Source of the DNA: Burkholderia pseudomultivorans
Lineage (GTDB): Bacteria; Pseudomonadota; Gammaproteobacteria; Burkholderiales; Burkholderiaceae
DNA: 64,000 nucleotides
Assembly: GCF_001718415.1 (NCBI RefSeq)
Contig: NZ_CP013378.1
Coordinates: forward strand, 124,001-188,000
Direction: 5' to 3'
The notes under the pieces were generated by a model. That model saw only the letters and a list, made by a program, of their open reading frames with translations, did no database searches and had not been told where the DNA came from. Made by a program: the position numbers and the translations under genes. Shown here piece after piece: positions 11,914 to 22,317 of this stretch. The number at the start of each line of letters is the position of its first letter. The stretch's first letter is position 1.

Positions 11914-13422
11914 CTAGTCCGGCTGCTTGCGCAGCAGGAACTTCTGCAGCTTGCCGGTCGGCGTGCGCGGCAGCGCCTGCGCGAACCTGAACTCGCGCGG
12001 GATCTTGTACGCGGCGAGCCGTTCGCCGCAGAACGCACGCAGCGCGTCCGCGTCGGCCGCCGCGTTCGCGCGCATCACGACATGCGCGACGACCGTTTCG
12101 CCCCACTCGGGATGCGGGACGCCGACCACGGCCGCCTCGGCGATGTCCGGGTGCGCGCCGAGCACGTCTTCCACTTCCTTCGAATAGACGTTTTCGCCGC
12201 CGGTCACGATCATGTCCTTCAGCCGGTCGACGATGAACAGATAGCCATCCTGATCGATCCGCGCGATGTCGCCGGTGCGGTACCAACCGCCCGGCTCGAA
12301 TGCGGCGCGCGTCGCGGCCGCGTCGTCGAGATAGCCGAGCATCATGCTGTCGGTCTTCAGCCAGATCTCGCCGCTTTCGCCGGGCTGCGCGTCGACGCCG
12401 TCGAGCCGCACCACGCGCAGGTCGACGCCCGGGCCGCCGTGCCGGCCGATCGAGCCGGCCTTCGCGATCTGCTCGTCCGGATACAGCGTCGTGCCGGCCG
12501 GGCCCGTCTCCGTCATGCCGTACACCTGGAAGAACGCGTCGCTGCGGTATGCGCGCGCGAGCCGTTCGGCCTGCGCCGCGCCGATCGGGCCGCCGCCGTA
12601 CAGCCATGCGCGCACGCTCGACAGGTCGAACGCGGCGAAGCCGTCGATCGTGTCGAGCGGCAGCGTGTACGACACCGGCGCGCCGAAATACAGCGTGATG
12701 CGCTCGCGCTCGACTGCCTGCAGGAAACGCAGCGGATGGTATTCGCGCAGCAGCACGACGGTGCCGCCCGCGACCAGCGTGCCGCCGAACCAGTTGTTCA
12801 GCGGCGACGAATGCCAGATCGGCATCGCCATCAGCGTGCGCTCGTTGCGGCCGATGCCGATCGCGAGCGCCGCCGACATCGCCGCGAACGTCACCGTGCG
12901 ATGGCTGTGCACGCAGCCCTTCGGGCGGCCCGTGGTGCCGGACGTGTAGAGGATCTGCGCGACGTCGCCGTCGGCGGGCTCGATGCCCGCGAGCCCGTCC
13001 ATCGCCGCGCACATCGCGTCGAAGCCCGGCACGCCGTCGAGTTCGCCCTCGGTCACGAGCTGCCGCGCCGGGTGCACGATGCGTTCGACCACCGGCGCGA
13101 GCGCCACGTCGAACAGCAGCACCTTGCTGCGGCTGTGTTCGAGCACGTAGTCGACTTCCGGCGCCTGCAGCTTGTGATTGATCGGCACGAACGCCGCGCC
13201 GAGCCGCCACGCGCCGAACATCAGGTCGACGAAGGCCGGCGTGTTGAAGCACATCGCGGCGACGCGGTCGCCGGCCGCGACGCCGAGCGCGCTGAGTACC
13301 GCGGCCGCGCGATGCGAGCGCTCGCGCGCGGCGGCATAGGTGATCGTCTCGGATTCGCTGACGAGGAACGGCTTGCCGGGCGTCGCGCGGGCGGCGCGGT
13401 CGAGGGCGGCGACGAGGTTCAT
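11914..13422 (-). CDS. Class I AMP-dependent acyl-CoA ligase
   Basis: This 502-residue ANL-superfamily enzyme activates an organic acid to its CoA thioester. The P-loop-like motif is YTSGTTGRPKGCVHSH, the adenylate-binding motif is FFQVYGMTETGPAG, the hinge stretch is RTGDIARIDQDGYLFIVDRLKDMIVTG (split by the GENVYSKEVE helix), and the catalytic lysine lies in PRTPTGKLQKFLL. A crotonobetaine/carnitine- or fatty-acid-type substrate is possible; the sequence does not decide. It is transcribed after the AidB-like acyl-CoA dehydrogenase with a 33-bp gap, so the two probably act in one acyl-CoA catabolic route controlled by the divergent TetR protein. Confidence 0.88.
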   Translation of the reverse strand: MNLVAALDRAARATPGKPFLVSESETITYAAARERSHRAAAVLSALGVAAGDRVAAMCFNTPAFVDLMFGAWRLGAAFVPINHKLQAPEVDYVLEHSRSKVLLFDVALAPVVERIVHPARQLVTEGELDGVPGFDAMCAAMDGLAGIEPADGDVAQILYTSGTTGRPKGCVHSHRTVTFAAMSAALAIGIGRNERTLMAMPIWHSSPLNNWFGGTLVAGGTVVLLREYHPLRFLQAVERERITLYFGAPVSYTLPLDTIDGFAAFDLSSVRAWLYGGGPIGAAQAERLARAYRSDAFFQVYGMTETGPAGTTLYPDEQIAKAGSIGRHGGPGVDLRVVRLDGVDAQPGESGEIWLKTDSMMLGYLDDAAATRAAFEPGGWYRTGDIARIDQDGYLFIVDRLKDMIVTGGENVYSKEVEDVLGAHPDIAEAAVVGVPHPEWGETVVAHVVMRANAAADADALRAFCGERLAAYKIPREFRFAQALPRTPTGKLQKFLLRKQPD

Positions 13423-13455
13423 CGGGGCTCCTGAGCGAAGGGGCGGGGTGCGGCG

Positions 13456-15108
13456 TCAGGCCGGATACGCGCGCTGCAGCAGCGCGGCGACGTCGAGCGC
13501 GCGCGGCTCGAAGCCGCCCGCGACGCGGCCCCAGTCCGGCGCGGCGAGCCGCGTCGCGATGAACGCGTCGGCGACGGCTGCAGGCGCGTCGCGGCGCAGC
13601 AGGCACGCCTGTGCGACCAGCGCGAGCCGCTGCGCGAATACGCGGCCCGACGCCTCGAGCGTGTCGGCCGGCGCGGCCAGCATCGCGCGCAGCGCGTCGA
13701 GCGCCGCGCGGATCCGCGGTTCGCCGGCGCCGAGGTCGGACAGCTCCGCGAGCAGCGCGGCGGCCGCGTCGGGCTCGCGCGACACGGCGCGCAGCACGTC
13801 GAGGCACATCACGTTGCCCGAGCCTTCCCAGATCGAATTGACCGGCGCCTCGCGGAACAGCCGCGCGATCGGGCCGTCGTCGACGTAGCCGTTGCCGCCG
13901 AACACTTCCATCACTTCGCCGGTCAGCTCGACCGCGCGCTTGCAGACCCAGAATTTCGCGGCGGGCGTGACGATCCGCTTCCACGCGCGTTCGCGCGGCG
14001 AGTCGTCGCGCTCGAACGCGTCGGCCAGGCGCATCGCGAGCACGAGCGCGGCCTCGCTTTCGAGCGCGAGATCGGCGAGCACGGTGCGCATCAGCGGCTG
14101 CTCGGCAAGCGCGCGGCCGAACGCGTGGCGCTGCCGCGTATACGCGATCGCCTGTACGACGCCCTGGCGCAGCATCGCCGCGCTGCCGAGCACGCAGTTC
14201 AGCCGCGTGTAGGTCGCCATCTCGATGATGGTCGGAATGCCGCGGCCTTCGTCGCCGAGCATGATGCCCCACGCGTCGTTCAGCTCGATTTCGCTGCTCG
14301 AGTTGCTGCGGTTGCCGACCTTGTTCTTCAGGCGCTGGATCTCGACCGCGTTCTTCGTGCCGTCCGGCCGCCAGCGCGGCACGTAGAAGCACGACGGGCT
14401 GCCGGCCTCGGTGCGCGCGACGACGAGGTGCGCATCGCACATCGGCGCGGAGAAGAACCACTTGTGCCCGCGCAGCCGGTATTCGCCGCCGCGCCCGCCC
14501 GCGCCGACCGGCGTCGCGAGCGTCGTGTTCGCGCGCACGTCGGAGCCGCCCTGTTTCTCGGTCATGCCCATGCCGAACCAGATCGAGCGCTTGTCGGCGA
14601 TCGGCACGTCGCGCGGATCGTAGTCGTCGCTGTAGAGCCTGTCGCGCAGCAGCGCCCACAGCGCGGGTTCCTTCTGCAGCACGGGGATCGCGGCCTGCGT
14701 CATGGTCGCCGGGCACAGCGTGCCGGCCTCGATCTGGCCGTGCAGATAGAAGCCGGCCGCGGTCGCGGCCCAGCGGCCGGGACGCGCGTCGCGAAACGCG
14801 AGCGACACGAAGCCCTGGTTGCGATACAGGCCGAGCAGTGCATGCCAGGCGGGATGGAACTCGACGCGGTCGATGCGCCGGCCGCGCCGGTCGAAGATGT
14901 TCGGTTCCGGCGGGTGCCGGTTCGCTTCGTCCGCGAGCCGGGCCGTCTCGGCGCTGCCGAGCCGGGCGCCGTACGCGTCGAGCTGCGGCGCGGCCCAGTC
15001 GGCGCCGGCGCGCGCGAGCGCGTCGCGCAGCGCGAGATCCGTCGTGAAGAGGTTATAGTCGACCAGTTCGTCGAACTGGTTCGTGACGGCGTGGGTCGGT
15101 TCGGTCAT
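13456..15108 (-). CDS. AidB-like acyl-CoA dehydrogenase
   Basis: This FAD flavoprotein of the acyl-CoA dehydrogenase superfamily has 550 residues, longer than the usual 380 because of the AidB-type N- and C-terminal extensions. The N-terminus TNQFDELVDYNLFTTDLALR is characteristic of AidB relatives. Core signatures are GMTEKQGGSDVRANTT, YRLRGHKWFFSAPMCD and VFGGNGYVDDGPIARLFREAPVNSIWEGSGN. E. coli AidB binds DNA and has isovaleryl-CoA dehydrogenase activity. Here the neighbouring CoA ligase and TetR gene argue for a metabolic role. The start is the ATG with GGAGA upstream; it lies 120 bp from the divergent tetR gene. Confidence 0.85.
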   Translation of the reverse strand: MTEPTHAVTNQFDELVDYNLFTTDLALRDALARAGADWAAPQLDAYGARLGSAETARLADEANRHPPEPNIFDRRGRRIDRVEFHPAWHALLGLYRNQGFVSLAFRDARPGRWAATAAGFYLHGQIEAGTLCPATMTQAAIPVLQKEPALWALLRDRLYSDDYDPRDVPIADKRSIWFGMGMTEKQGGSDVRANTTLATPVGAGGRGGEYRLRGHKWFFSAPMCDAHLVVARTEAGSPSCFYVPRWRPDGTKNAVEIQRLKNKVGNRSNSSSEIELNDAWGIMLGDEGRGIPTIIEMATYTRLNCVLGSAAMLRQGVVQAIAYTRQRHAFGRALAEQPLMRTVLADLALESEAALVLAMRLADAFERDDSPRERAWKRIVTPAAKFWVCKRAVELTGEVMEVFGGNGYVDDGPIARLFREAPVNSIWEGSGNVMCLDVLRAVSREPDAAAALLAELSDLGAGEPRIRAALDALRAMLAAPADTLEASGRVFAQRLALVAQACLLRRDAPAAVADAFIATRLAAPDWGRVAGGFEPRALDVAALLQRAYPA

Positions 15109-15187
15109 CGAGCTGTCTCCGGTCTCGTGCGGCGCGAGCGGCCGCCCGCCGGCCGCGCCGCAGGCGTCGCGGCGCTTGCGCCGGCGC

Positions 15188-15200
15188 CGCGTAAAACGCG
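15188..15200. promoter_or_regulatory. Candidate TetR operator
   Basis: CGCGTAAAACGCG is a perfect 5-3-5 palindrome in the 120-bp gap between the acyl-CoA dehydrogenase and tetR genes, 28 bp before the tetR start. Binding is inferred from position and symmetry only. Confidence 0.35.
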
Positions 15201-15228
15201 TTCCCTGTTGAATTCCAGAGTAGCAAAT

Positions 15229-15897
15229 ATGCCGCCGCGACATGTTCAGGTTCCGGCGCCGCCCGGCCAGCCGGCGGCGCAACCCTCGCCCGCCTTGCGC
15301 CGCCGGCCGCGCCAGTCGCGTGCGCAGGCGAGTTCCGACGCGCTCCAGCAGGCGTTCGTTCAGCTTTTGCGCGAGCGCGGCTACGCGAAGGCGACGATCC
15401 GCGAGATCGCGGCCGTCGCCGGCGTGAGCGTCGGCACCTTCTACGAATACTTCGGCGACAAGCAGAGCCTCGCGGCGCTGTGCATCCACCGCCACGTGCT
15501 GGCGATGGCCGAGCGGCTGCGTGCGGCCGCGCAGGCGCTGCACGGCGCGCCGCGCGCCGAACTGGCCGCGGCGCTCGTCGACCTGCAGATCGACGTGATC
15601 GGCGCCGATGCGCCGCTGTGGAGCGCGCTGTTCGCGCTGGAGCGGCAGGTGTCGCCGCTTGCCGCGTATCGCCGGCACTACGACGCCTATGTCGCGCTGT
15701 GGCGCGACGCGCTCGCGCATGCGGCCGACCCGCCGCTGGCCGCCCGGCTCGACGGGCTTGCGCGGATGGCGCAGACGGTCTGCTACGGCGGGATCTCGCA
15801 GGCGCTGCTGACGCTCGGGCCCGCACTCGACTTCGCCGCGCTGCGCGGCGAGCTGCAGGCGGTGATGCGCGCGTATCTGGCGGCGGCCGATGCCTGA
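15229..15897 (+). CDS. TetR family transcriptional regulator
   Basis: The N-terminal helix-turn-helix domain spans about residues 35-85: ALQQAFVQLLRERGYAKATI, then REIAAVAGVSVGTFYEYFGD with the TetR hallmark GTFYEYF. The ligand-binding C-terminal half is divergent, as is usual. The protein has 222 residues with a basic, proline-rich N-terminal extension. The ATG in AAATATGCCGCC begins just after an AT-rich leader; no good Shine-Dalgarno sequence is visible. It is divergent from the acyl-CoA dehydrogenase/CoA ligase pair, which it most likely represses, with an acyl-CoA or the free acid as inducer. Residues after the HTH do not reveal the ligand. Confidence 0.88.
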   Translation: MPPRHVQVPAPPGQPAAQPSPALRRRPRQSRAQASSDALQQAFVQLLRERGYAKATIREIAAVAGVSVGTFYEYFGDKQSLAALCIHRHVLAMAERLRAAAQALHGAPRAELAAALVDLQIDVIGADAPLWSALFALERQVSPLAAYRRHYDAYVALWRDALAHAADPPLAARLDGLARMAQTVCYGGISQALLTLGPALDFAALRGELQAVMRAYLAAADA

Positions 15898-16148
15898 CGG
15901 CGCCTGACGGCGCAGCGGCGCGCGCCGGTGCGCGGCGCGCCCGGCCGGCGGAAATGCCTGATTCGCATGCCTGGCCGGCAGTCAGGCCTTTTCGTCGGAT
16001 GCTTTGTCGCTAGTGCCATGAGAAAAATGCATGGCTGGCATGACGAAGTTTCGTTTGTCGGCCGATATTGGCTGGGGCTAAATCATGCGGCAGGCAGCGT
16101 CCCGCGAGATCGCGCGGGGGCGGCCTGGAGGACATCTGGAGGAGACTC

Positions 16149-17303
16149 ATGCGAAGCGCCACCGCGCCCCGTTCGAAATTGCCCGACGTCGGGACGACGA
16201 TCTTCACGGTCATCGGCCAGCTCGCCGCGCAGCACGATGCATTGAACCTGTCGCAGGGCGCGCCGAATTTCGCGCCCGATCCGGCGCTCGTCGAAGGCGT
16301 CGCGCGCGCGATGCGCGACGGGCACAACCAGTACGCGCCGATGGCCGGGCTCGCATCGCTGCGCGAGCGGCTCGCGGAAAAGACCGAGGCGCTGTACGGC
16401 GCGCGCTACGATCCGGCGACCGAGGTCACGGTGATCGCGAGCGCGAGCGAAGGGCTGTACGCGGCGATCAGCGCGCTCGTGCATCCGGGCGACGAGGTGA
16501 TCTATTTCGAGCCGTCGTTCGACAGTTATGCGCCGATCGTGCGGATGCAGGGCGCGACGCCGGTCGCGATCAAGCTGTCGCCAGCGCACTTCCGCGTGAA
16601 CTGGGACGAAGTCGCCGCGGCGATCACGCCGCGCACGCGGATGATCATCGTGAACACGCCGCACAACCCGACCGCGACCGTGTTCTCGGCCGACGATCTC
16701 GCCCGGCTCGCGCAGCTCACGCGCGATACCGGCATCGTGGTCCTGTCCGACGAGGTCTACGAGCACGTCGTGTTCGACGGCGCGCGGCACCAGAGCATGG
16801 CGCGGCATCGCGAGCTGGCGGAGCGCAGCGTGATCGTGTCGTCGTTCGGCAAGTCGTTCCACGTGACGGGCTGGCGGGTCGGCTACTGCGTCGCGCCGGC
16901 CGAGCTGATGGACGAGATCCGCAAGGTGCACCAGTTCATGGTGTTTGCGGCCGACACGCCGATGCAGGTCGCGTTCGCGGAAATCCTCGCGCGGCCGGAC
17001 AGCTATCTCGGGCTGTCGGCGTTCTACCAGGCCAAGCGCGATTTGCTCACGCGCGAGCTGGCCGATTCGCGCTTCGAGCTGCTGCCGAGCGAAGGCTCGT
17101 TCTTCATGCTCGCGCGCTTCCGGCACTTCTCGGACGAGCGCGACAGCGATTTCGTGCTGCGCCTGATCCGCGATGCGCGCGTCGCGACGATTCCGCTGTC
17201 GGCGTTCTATACCGACGGCACCGACGCGGGCGTGATCCGGCTCAGTTTCTCGAAGGACGATGCGACGCTGGTCGAAGGTGCGCGGCGCTTGCGGACGGTG
17301 TAG
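16149..17303 (+). CDS. PLP-dependent class I/II aminotransferase (methionine aminotransferase YbdL-like)
   Basis: A 384-residue fold-type I aminotransferase. The PLP-binding lysine is Lys235 in SSFGKSFHVTGWRVGY. Other conserved points are NLSQGAPNF near the N-terminus, NQYAPMAGLASLRERLA, NTPHNPTATVF (the Asn and Pro pair binding PLP) and LSDEVYEHVVFDG (Asp and Tyr contacts). The SQGAPNF/NQYAPMAG pattern resembles the YbdL/kynurenine aminotransferase branch, which uses methionine or aromatic amino acids. GGAGGAG directly precedes the ATG. A solute-binding-protein gene follows 62 bp later, probably in the same transcript, which suggests a role in amino-acid uptake and catabolism. Confidence 0.87.
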   Translation: MRSATAPRSKLPDVGTTIFTVIGQLAAQHDALNLSQGAPNFAPDPALVEGVARAMRDGHNQYAPMAGLASLRERLAEKTEALYGARYDPATEVTVIASASEGLYAAISALVHPGDEVIYFEPSFDSYAPIVRMQGATPVAIKLSPAHFRVNWDEVAAAITPRTRMIIVNTPHNPTATVFSADDLARLAQLTRDTGIVVLSDEVYEHVVFDGARHQSMARHRELAERSVIVSSFGKSFHVTGWRVGYCVAPAELMDEIRKVHQFMVFAADTPMQVAFAEILARPDSYLGLSAFYQAKRDLLTRELADSRFELLPSEGSFFMLARFRHFSDERDSDFVLRLIRDARVATIPLSAFYTDGTDAGVIRLSFSKDDATLVEGARRLRTV

Positions 17304-17365
17304 ATGAACGGGTTGCGACGGGGCGTTCAGGCGCCGACTCGTACCAAACGACAATGGAGATCACG

Positions 17366-18151
17366 ATGCATACGAAAACCTTGAAACTGGCGTTTGCGCT
17401 GGCCTGCGCGATCGGCTCCGGCGCCGCTGTCGCCGACGCGCAGACGCTGCGCTTCGGCCTCGAGGCGCAATATCCGCCGTTCGAATCGAAGGCGCCGAAC
17501 GGCGATCTGCAGGGCTTCGACATCGATGTCGGCAACGCCGTGTGCCGGACCGCGAAACTCAGCTGCAAATGGGTCGAGACGTCGTTCGACGGGCTGATTC
17601 CCGCACTGAAGGGACGCAAGTTCGATGCGATCAACTCGGCGATGAACGCGACCGAGCAGCGCCGCCAGGCGATCGACTTCACGACGATCATCTACCGTGT
17701 GCCGACGCAGCTGATCGCCCGCACCGACAGCGGCCTGCTGCCGACGCCCGAATCGCTGAAGGGCAAGCGCGTCGGCGTGCTGCAGGCGTCGATCCAGGAA
17801 ACCTACGCGAAAGCGCACTGGGAGCCGGCCGGCGTGTCGGTCGTCGCGTACCAGGACCAGAACCAGGCGTATGCGGATCTCGTGTCGGGCCGCCTCGACG
17901 CGACGCTCGTGCTCGCGCCGGCCGGCCAGCGCGGCTTCCTGTCGCGTCCGGACGGCAAAGGCTTCTCGTTCGTCGGTCAGCCCGTGCGCGACGACAGGAT
18001 CCTCGGCAGCGGCATCGCGTTCGGCCTGCGCAAGGGCGACGACGCGCTGAAGTCGAAGCTCGACGCGGCAATCGACAAGCTGAAGGCCGACGGCACCGTG
18101 AAGTCGCTCGGCCAGAAGTACTTCGGCAATATCGACATCTCCGCGCAGTAA
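17366..18151 (+). CDS. Polar amino acid ABC transporter periplasmic binding protein
   Basis: This family-3 solute-binding protein of 261 residues has a signal peptide (MHTKTLKLAFALACAIGSGA, cleavage near VADA-QTL). The mature start LRFGLEAQYPPFESKAPNG, then LQGFDIDVGNAVC, FDGLIPALKGRKFDAINSAM and the C-terminal LKADGTVKSLGQKYFG are typical of the HisJ/ArtJ/LAO group. An in-frame ATG lies 12 bp upstream, but GGAG is spaced correctly for the second ATG. Ligand specificity (basic amino acids, or an aromatic or sulphur amino acid matching the upstream aminotransferase) is not readable. No membrane or ATPase subunit is nearby. Confidence 0.85.
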   Translation: MHTKTLKLAFALACAIGSGAAVADAQTLRFGLEAQYPPFESKAPNGDLQGFDIDVGNAVCRTAKLSCKWVETSFDGLIPALKGRKFDAINSAMNATEQRRQAIDFTTIIYRVPTQLIARTDSGLLPTPESLKGKRVGVLQASIQETYAKAHWEPAGVSVVAYQDQNQAYADLVSGRLDATLVLAPAGQRGFLSRPDGKGFSFVGQPVRDDRILGSGIAFGLRKGDDALKSKLDAAIDKLKADGTVKSLGQKYFGNIDISAQ

Positions 18152-18179
18152 GCGGCGACGCGCGCGCGAAATCGCGCGC

Positions 18180-18752
18180 TCAGCCGTCGACCCAGCGCAG
18201 CGCGCCGATCTTCAGATGCTCGACGACGCTGCGCGCCCAGTCGAGCTCCGCATTGAGCAGCACCAGCGCATGCTCGTTCTGCAGCAGGAACAGGCGCGGC
18301 ACCTGGTCGGCCTGCGCGCGGTTGCGCAGCGCTTCGAGACGCGCGCGCTCGGCCTCCAGTGCGACGATGCGGCGTTCGAGCTGGTGACGTGCGTCTTCGG
18401 CGTCGAGCAGCGGCAGGAACGCGAGCCCGGCGCCGAACGCCGGGAATTCGCGCGCGGGTTCGGCCAGCAGCGCGTGCAGCCACGCCTGCCCGGCCGTATG
18501 CCCGGCTTCGGTGAGCGTGTAGAGCGTGCGCTCCGGAAATGCGCCGTCGCGCTCGGTATCGTGAACGGCGATCAGGCCGTCGCGCAGCAGCCGCTCGATC
18601 GTCTGATAGAGGCTCGTGCGCTGCCGGACGTTGACGACTTCGTCGTACCCGCGCGCCTTCAGTTGCTGCAGCATTCCGTACGGATGCATCGGCGTTTCGG
18701 TGAGCGTCGCGAGGACCGCGAGCGCAAGCGGAGACGGGCGGCTTGCAGGCAT
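18180..18752 (-). CDS. PadR family transcriptional regulator
   Basis: The winged helix lies at residues 7-85: LALAVLATLTETPMHPYGML, then RTSLYQTIERLLRDGLI and the wing TLYTLTEAG. A C-terminal coiled-coil dimerisation helix rich in Arg and Glu (LERRIVALEAERARLEALRN) completes the 190-residue protein, matching the PadR-s2/VirR-like organisation. PadR proteins repress detoxification or transport genes. None is adjacent on the same strand, so the target is unknown and may include its own promoter, which holds an inverted repeat. It lies downstream of the merR-type gene on the same strand. Confidence 0.85.
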   Translation of the reverse strand: MPASRPSPLALAVLATLTETPMHPYGMLQQLKARGYDEVVNVRQRTSLYQTIERLLRDGLIAVHDTERDGAFPERTLYTLTEAGHTAGQAWLHALLAEPAREFPAFGAGLAFLPLLDAEDARHQLERRIVALEAERARLEALRNRAQADQVPRLFLLQNEHALVLLNAELDWARSVVEHLKIGALRWVDG

Positions 18753-18754
18753 GA

Positions 18755-18803
18755 ATAGTCTATCTATATCTAGTTATGATATGACTAGTATCGATCAGAC
18801 TAT
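18755..18803. promoter_or_regulatory. AT-rich inverted repeat upstream of the PadR gene
   Basis: ATAGTCT (18755-18761) and AGACTAT (18797-18803) flank an AT-rich 35-bp spacer that itself contains CTAG-N11-CTAG. It immediately precedes the padR start codon. AT content is far above the local average, so it is a plausible operator and promoter for PadR autoregulation. Confidence 0.4.
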
Positions 18804-18820
18804 CTTGTTTTACAAGGGTT

Positions 18821-19252
18821 TCAGCCAAGGTGCGAGCGCTTCGCGGCCGGCGCGACGGTTTCCATCGTCGCGAGGCCGTGCACGATTCCGCAATCCTCGA
18901 CCGAATGCTCGCCGACGCACTGGCGGCGCAACTCGGTGAGCTGTTCGCGCAGATGCGTGAGTTCCGCGAGGCGCGCGTCGACGTGGCCGATGTGTTCGTC
19001 GAGCAATGCGTTGATCGAATCGCAGCGGTCGGCCGGCGCATCGGTCAGCCGCAGCAGCGCGCGGATCTCGTCGTGCGCCATGTCGAGCGCGCGGCAGTTG
19101 CGGATGAAGCGCAGCCGTTCCAGATGCACGTCCGTGTAGTTGCGGTAGTTCGCATCGGTGCGCTGCGCATCGGGCATCAGACCCTCCTTCTCGTAGAAGC
19201 GGATCGTTTCCGGCGTGCAGCGGGCCGCCTTGGCCAGTTCGCCGATCTTCAT
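18821..19252 (-). CDS. cadR: Cd(II)/Pb(II)-responsive MerR family regulator (CadR/PbrR type)
   Basis: A metal-sensing activator that distorts promoter DNA when it binds Cd, Pb or Zn. The N-terminal MerR winged helix is MKIGELAKAARCTPETIRFY, then EKEGLMPDAQRTDANYRNYT. The dimerisation helix contains the first metal-site cysteine in ADRCDSIN. The C-terminal loop provides the other two, in RRQCVGEHSVEDCGI. That three-Cys pattern is the CadR/PbrR signature rather than the CueR or ZntR one. The 143-residue start MKIGEL is the family start; an upstream in-frame ATG would run through the operator. It is divergent from the ATPase gene it should control. Confidence 0.92.
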   Translation of the reverse strand: MKIGELAKAARCTPETIRFYEKEGLMPDAQRTDANYRNYTDVHLERLRFIRNCRALDMAHDEIRALLRLTDAPADRCDSINALLDEHIGHVDARLAELTHLREQLTELRRQCVGEHSVEDCGIVHGLATMETVAPAAKRSHLG

Positions 19253-19273
19253 GACCTTTCTCCCGTGTAAGGG

Positions 19274-19304
19274 TTGACCTTGTAGTGGCTTCAAGGTGTT
19301 AACT
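19274..19304 (+). promoter_or_regulatory. MerR-type promoter/operator of the heavy-metal ATPase gene
   Basis: The -35 TTGACC (19274-19279) and -10 TTAACT (19299-19304) are held apart by a 19-bp spacer, too long for sigma-70 alone and typical of MerR-activated promoters. The dyad ACCTT-N11-AAGGT (19277-19297) fills the spacer, matching CadR/PbrR operators. It lies between the regulator and the ATPase gene. Confidence 0.85.
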
Positions 19305-19336
19305 CTACACCGTCAAGCCATTGAAGGAGATTCGTG

Positions 19337-21885
<2,549 letters not shown>

Positions 21886-21898
<13 letters not shown>

Positions 21899-22227
21899 AG
21901 CGGATCCTGGGCGGCCACGGCGGCGGCCATCGAAGCGGCGGTCACGGCGCCGGACACGATGACGGTCACCACGGCAGCCGGCGCGGCCACGACGAACGCG
22001 GCCGCGACCGTCAAGGCTGGGGCTGGCAGGTGCCGGGCGGCGACGTCGAGGCCAATGCGCCGCTGCGCCAGCTCGCGTGCGCCGGCTGCGGCGCGCTCAA
22101 TGCGGCCGACGCACGCTTCTGCGCGCAATGCGGCGCCGCGCAGCGCGGCAAGGCGTGCGGCCGCTGCCATTCGGCGCTGGCCGCCGATGCACGGTTCTGC
22201 CCGTCGTGCGGCATGCAGGCCGGTTAG
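21886..22227 (+). CDS. Small His/Gly-rich double zinc-ribbon protein
   Basis: An uncharacterised 113-residue protein. Residues 1-45 are rich in Gly and His (GGHGGGHRSGGHGAGHDDGH, then HGSRRGHDERGRD), and the C-terminal half holds two CxxC...CxxC zinc ribbons: CAGCGALNAADARFCAQCG and CGRCHSALAADARFCPSCG. The gene starts 13 bp before the ATPase stop with its own AAGGAG, so it is translationally coupled to it. The position and metal-ligand content suggest a cytosolic metal buffer or chaperone for the efflux pump, but this is inference. The double zinc-ribbon fold is also found in membrane-stress and regulatory proteins. Confidence 0.8.
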
Positions 22228-22317
22228 GCCGCTTCACCGGGCCCCGCATCGGCGCGAACTGCCGCCGAACCCGAGCGGGCCGGCAATAACGCCCGCACCC
22301 GCTCCCCGGCCCTTCGC

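Noticed and set aside
15898..16148. Possible riboswitch in the leader of the aminotransferase gene
   Set aside because: No conserved core of SAM, SAH or other known riboswitches could be matched, and the segment is mostly GC-rich repeats such as GCCTGACGGC.
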